Assembly (NCBI GenBank): GCA_946481315.1
Contig: CAMLMH010000008.1
Span: forward strand, 62,001 to 126,000
Length of the DNA: 64,000 nt
Reading direction: 5' to 3'
Origin: an uncultured Bacteriovorax sp.
Lineage (GTDB): Bacteria; Bdellovibrionota; Bacteriovoracia; Bacteriovoracales; Bacteriovoracaceae
The position numbers were made by a program, and so were the translations under genes. Below, in pieces: positions 61,535 through 64,000 of the stretch (positions are counted from its first letter, which is position 1; each line of letters begins with the position of its first letter). The notes beneath the pieces were generated by a model, which saw nothing but the letters and a program-made list of their open reading frames with translations, searched no databases and was not told where the DNA came from.

Positions 61535-62071
61535 ATGACGATTATGAGTGAAGATAAAAAGGTAGCAGTATTCGGAATCTACAAGAGCAGACTCAGCACC
61601 GAAAATGCAGTGGACCGCCTGAAGATGTCCGGATTTAGAAGTGCAGATATATCCGTCTTGATGCCTGATAAGGACTCAACACGTGAATTTGCCCATGAGA
61701 AATCAACCAAAGCGCCTGAAGGGGCCACTGCTGGTGCAAGCACCGGTGCTGTCCTTGGAGGAACGCTTGGTTGGCTGGCAGGGATGGGCGCCCTGGCGAT
61801 TCCTGGTGTAGGACCACTCGTTGCTGCTGGACCAATTATGGCCGCAGTTGCAGGGGCCGGAGCGCTAGGAGCAATTGGTGGAATTTCCGGAGCCTTGATT
61901 GGTTTTGGAATTCCGGAATACGAGGCCAAGAGATTCGAAGGCCATGTGAAAGACGGAGGAATTCTTCTTTCCATTCACTGCGAATCAGATGAGGCCATCA
62001 AGCAGGCCAAGCACCTGCTTGAAGAAACGGGAGCTAATCATATTGCCTCGTCCTCAGAAGCGAAGGCATAA
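61535..62071 (+). CDS. General stress protein of the YflT/DUF1269 type
   Basis: 178 residues: an N-terminal ferredoxin-like domain (KVAVFGIYKSRLSTENAVDRLKMSGF), a Gly/Ala-rich middle (about 65-125) with hydrophobic character, and a C-terminal half that repeats the alpha/beta pattern (KDGGILLSIHCESDEAIKQAKHLL). This layout is known from general stress protein 17M and low-temperature-induced proteins. A GGAG site is 5 nt before the ATG. It follows the BON gene by 8 bp. Confidence 0.75.
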   Translation: MTIMSEDKKVAVFGIYKSRLSTENAVDRLKMSGFRSADISVLMPDKDSTREFAHEKSTKAPEGATAGASTGAVLGGTLGWLAGMGALAIPGVGPLVAAGPIMAAVAGAGALGAIGGISGALIGFGIPEYEAKRFEGHVKDGGILLSIHCESDEAIKQAKHLLEETGANHIASSSEAKA

Positions 62072-62074
62072 GGG

Positions 62075-62122
62075 TTTCCGTTTTACCGGTTGTAAACCGC
62101 GGCCGGTAAGCGGGAATTTTTT
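62075..62122 (+). terminator. Large hairpin with a T run after the stress genes
   Basis: TTCCG and TTTTACCGG pair with CCGGTAAGCGGGAA, with a loop of about 13 nt, followed by six T residues. It looks like a terminator or attenuator between the 178-residue stress protein and the downstream 43-residue ORF. Confidence 0.6.
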
Positions 62123-62165
62123 AAAGGTTAATGAATTTTGAATATTGGTATTGGAGACAGGAACA

Positions 62166-62297
62166 ATGAAAACAAAAGCTAACAATTTGATCGCAAACAT
62201 CCAGGGTCGGGTTGGTGTGCCAGTTTTGATGTATCTCGTAGGAGTTCCTGCTTTTTTTACGATACTGGTATGGATGTTTTTTTTTAGAGGCAAGTAA
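62166..62297 (+). CDS. 43-residue single-pass membrane protein
   Basis: An ORF too short for ordinary gene calling. The AGGA site is 4 nt before the ATG. The product has a soluble, basic first 16 residues (MKTKANNLIANIQGRV), then a hydrophobic span (VPVLMYLVGVPAFFTILVWMFFF) and ends RGK. Its position 94 bp after the stress genes, past a hairpin, suggests the end of that operon by readthrough, or a separate unit. No function known. Confidence 0.55.
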   Translation: MKTKANNLIANIQGRVGVPVLMYLVGVPAFFTILVWMFFFRGK

Positions 62298-62448
62298 ACT
62301 GTTCAGTTTTTCCATAAAATCCCTTCCCAAAAGTTCTTTAGTGGAGTGAGAGTTCTTGCTCCAACTATCCCCCGAGTGTGGAAAAGGAAGAAATTAACGT
62401 TTCTGAATTTTCCACATCACCTCCTTTTTCTTATGTTATCCTGAACAT

Positions 62449-63927
62449 ATGAAAAATTATCTGCAAAACGTTTTCGCTCTTGATGAGAGATCATTAGGTC
62501 TGGCCCGCATTTTAATCGGATTTATCGGCGCTTTTTATTTTTTCGAATATTTTAAAGAAGTCGATTTGCTCTATTCCGAAAATGCCATTTTATCTTACCG
62601 CAATATAGTCCGGCTGACCGCCGGGCCGGAAGAAACTTATCCATTTAGAATCATCCGTGATTTGCATTTGCTTCCATTATTGAAGTTATCACAGACCTCG
62701 TTTTATGTTTCGATGGTTACACTCACCGGAATCTTCGCGGCACTCATGGTGATGATTGGATTCCAAACTAAATTTTTCTGTATAGTCGCCTGGCTGATCG
62801 GCACGACTATGTATGACCGATTTCCGTCAGTTTTTCACGGCGGAGATTTAATGCTGAAGCTCTCTTTTCTGTGGATGTTTTTTCTTCCCTGCGAAAAGCA
62901 GTTCTCTCTGGACGCCAAAAAGACCAGCTCTACCATTGGGTATCAACATGTCTCATTTGCTTCCGCTTTCTGGATGCTGCAGCTTCTGATCGTTTACATT
63001 CTCAATGTTTATTATAAAGTGATCGATCCTAAATGGTATCCGCAACTGGATGCATTTTATTATCTCTCCCATGCTGATTATGTTTTGAGTTCCGTGGGAA
63101 AATACCTGACACTACTTCCATATAAAGCAGGACAACTTGGAACGTTGATTGTTTTGTTGCTGGAAGCATTCGTTCCTTTTTTAATGTTTGTTCCCAATAG
63201 ACCACGTTTGCGTATGTGGCTCATTGTTGTCTTTGTCATTTTTCATGCCGGGATCTGGTTGTCGATTAACGTGAGTTTCGTTTCCCAATTCACTATCATC
63301 TGGTGGTTGAGTCTTTTGCCGGCAGCGTTCTGGGAAAAAGCAACAGTCCGTCGATTGTCTCTTCAGTATATTTTACCCGGAACAGCTGAGCGACTCCTGT
63401 CAGGCCCGCTAAAAACAGCTTTCCTGTTTTTGATTTCGGGTTGTATTTTTCTCAGCACGGCCAACATCATGACCGGTACCAATAAGATCTACAGTCCCCG
63501 CTCGGCAGTGGGTGGTGTCGTTCGCTGGTTACAACTGGAGCAATGGTGGAGCATGTTTTCCCGCAATCCTAAACTGGAATACGATGGCTGGTTTGTCGCC
63601 GAAGCTCTCTTGAAAGACGGAACAACGGTCGATCTGTTTACCGAAAAACCAGTCTCTTTTGATCGACCTAAAGATTACCTGGCCATTTATAAAACCTATC
63701 ATTTTCGTAAATTTTTCCGTGACTACAGCGAAAGCGTATCACCTTTTCTGGATTCAAATGTGGCCGCATTCCTTTGCCGGCACTGGAATTCCAATCATGA
63801 GGCAGATCGACAAGTGGAGCAATATAGTCTGTTCTTTATGGACGAACACACTCCAGAGCCTCAACTTTTAAAAGCTATCCCTCAAGCAAAGAAAACTTTA
63901 AAATTTACCCGCAACTGCCAAATTTAA
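62449..63927 (+). CDS. HTTM-domain membrane protein with a C-terminal soluble domain
   Basis: 492 residues. The HTTM (vitamin-K-dependent carboxylase-like) domain: RSLGLARILIGFIGAFYFFEYF, FHGGDLMLKLSFLWMFFLPC, YKVIDPKWYPQLDAFYY. About seven to nine helices, then a C-terminal domain from about 370 (WSMFSRNPKLEYDGWFVAEALLKDGTTVDLF) that resembles the separate small protein upstream of the HTTM-like gene at 24153. Function unknown. The start is near-leaderless (TATGTT 11 nt upstream, no ribosome site). Confidence 0.75.
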   Translation: MKNYLQNVFALDERSLGLARILIGFIGAFYFFEYFKEVDLLYSENAILSYRNIVRLTAGPEETYPFRIIRDLHLLPLLKLSQTSFYVSMVTLTGIFAALMVMIGFQTKFFCIVAWLIGTTMYDRFPSVFHGGDLMLKLSFLWMFFLPCEKQFSLDAKKTSSTIGYQHVSFASAFWMLQLLIVYILNVYYKVIDPKWYPQLDAFYYLSHADYVLSSVGKYLTLLPYKAGQLGTLIVLLLEAFVPFLMFVPNRPRLRMWLIVVFVIFHAGIWLSINVSFVSQFTIIWWLSLLPAAFWEKATVRRLSLQYILPGTAERLLSGPLKTAFLFLISGCIFLSTANIMTGTNKIYSPRSAVGGVVRWLQLEQWWSMFSRNPKLEYDGWFVAEALLKDGTTVDLFTEKPVSFDRPKDYLAIYKTYHFRKFFRDYSESVSPFLDSNVAAFLCRHWNSNHEADRQVEQYSLFFMDEHTPEPQLLKAIPQAKKTLKFTRNCQI

Positions 63928-63963
63928 ATAGGAAAGAATCTGATTCTCCCTTAAAGTTAAGAC

Positions 63964-64000
63964 ATGGATACGATTGCCTACTATTCTTTTATCAGAATCG
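63964..64000 (+). CDS. N-terminus of a gene cut by the right edge
   Basis: ATG at 63964 opens a frame (MDTIAYYSFIRI) to the window end, 36 nt after the HTTM gene stop. The ribosome site is weak. Only 12 codons are visible, so this is tentative. Confidence 0.3.
   Translation, partial: MDTIAYYSFIRI

Overview
The window looks like a chromosomal segment of a Bdellovibrio-like predatory bacterium, most likely the Bacteriovorax/Peredibacter side of the Bdellovibrionota. This is inferred from content; no 16S or tRNA gene was seen. The clues are a Bdellovibrio-type short histone fold, a sphingolipid desaturase-like protein (Bacteriovorax stolpii is known to make sphingolipids), an S13 DD-peptidase and a NodB deacetylase of the kind used on prey wall, and many secreted HExxH proteins and lipoproteins. 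Genes are dense, with frequent 4-bp overlaps. No insertion sequence, prophage, CRISPR array, rRNA or tRNA was found.

Layout. 1-9 kb: a rifampin-phosphotransferase-like protein, a membrane-anchored beta-propeller, a cyclic-nucleotide-binding protein, an MFS transporter, an HDAC-family hydrolase, and a type III polyketide synthase with its methyltransferase (phenolic lipids). 9-14 kb: CapA, an egtB-egtD ergothioneine pair, an outer-membrane barrel and the desaturase. 14-27 kb: envelope and secreted proteins, including a pseudopilin, a polysaccharide deacetylase, a caspase-fold-like lipoprotein, an ice-binding-like lipoprotein, one of two paralogous secreted metallopeptidases, Tpx, an HTTM-like membrane protein and Kup. 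27-34 kb: the 2-oxoglutarate dehydrogenase operon sucA-sucB-(methyltransferase)-lpd-(dienelactone hydrolase-like). 34-44 kb: YchJ, a DinG-type exonuclease-helicase, BolA with monothiol glutaredoxin, a lone receiver, a CFI-box C-terminal-anchor protein, a class IV aminotransferase and rpsD. 44-47 kb: an operon of zinc finger-histone protein, RarD and a NadD-like enzyme. 47-58 kb: DacB, DedA, the second metallopeptidase, glutaminase, MscS, a tandem receiver-like protein, and a TetR/thiolase/hydrolase locus with a palindromic operator. 58-64 kb: an AT-rich orphan, a possible structured leader with a 33-residue hydrophobic ORF, a zinc-ribbon SDR, a sigma-54-preceded BON stress operon and a second HTTM protein.

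Strongest points for a second look: the zinc finger-histone fusion at about 46 kb; several genes whose -10 box lies 6-11 nt before the ATG with no ribosome binding site (leaderless or near-leaderless mRNAs); the Delta4-sphingolipid-desaturase homologue; the undescribed paired secreted metallopeptidases; and the inverted-repeat-bounded leader at 59.0-59.2 kb. Functions are assigned by recognition of motifs only; no database search was run.
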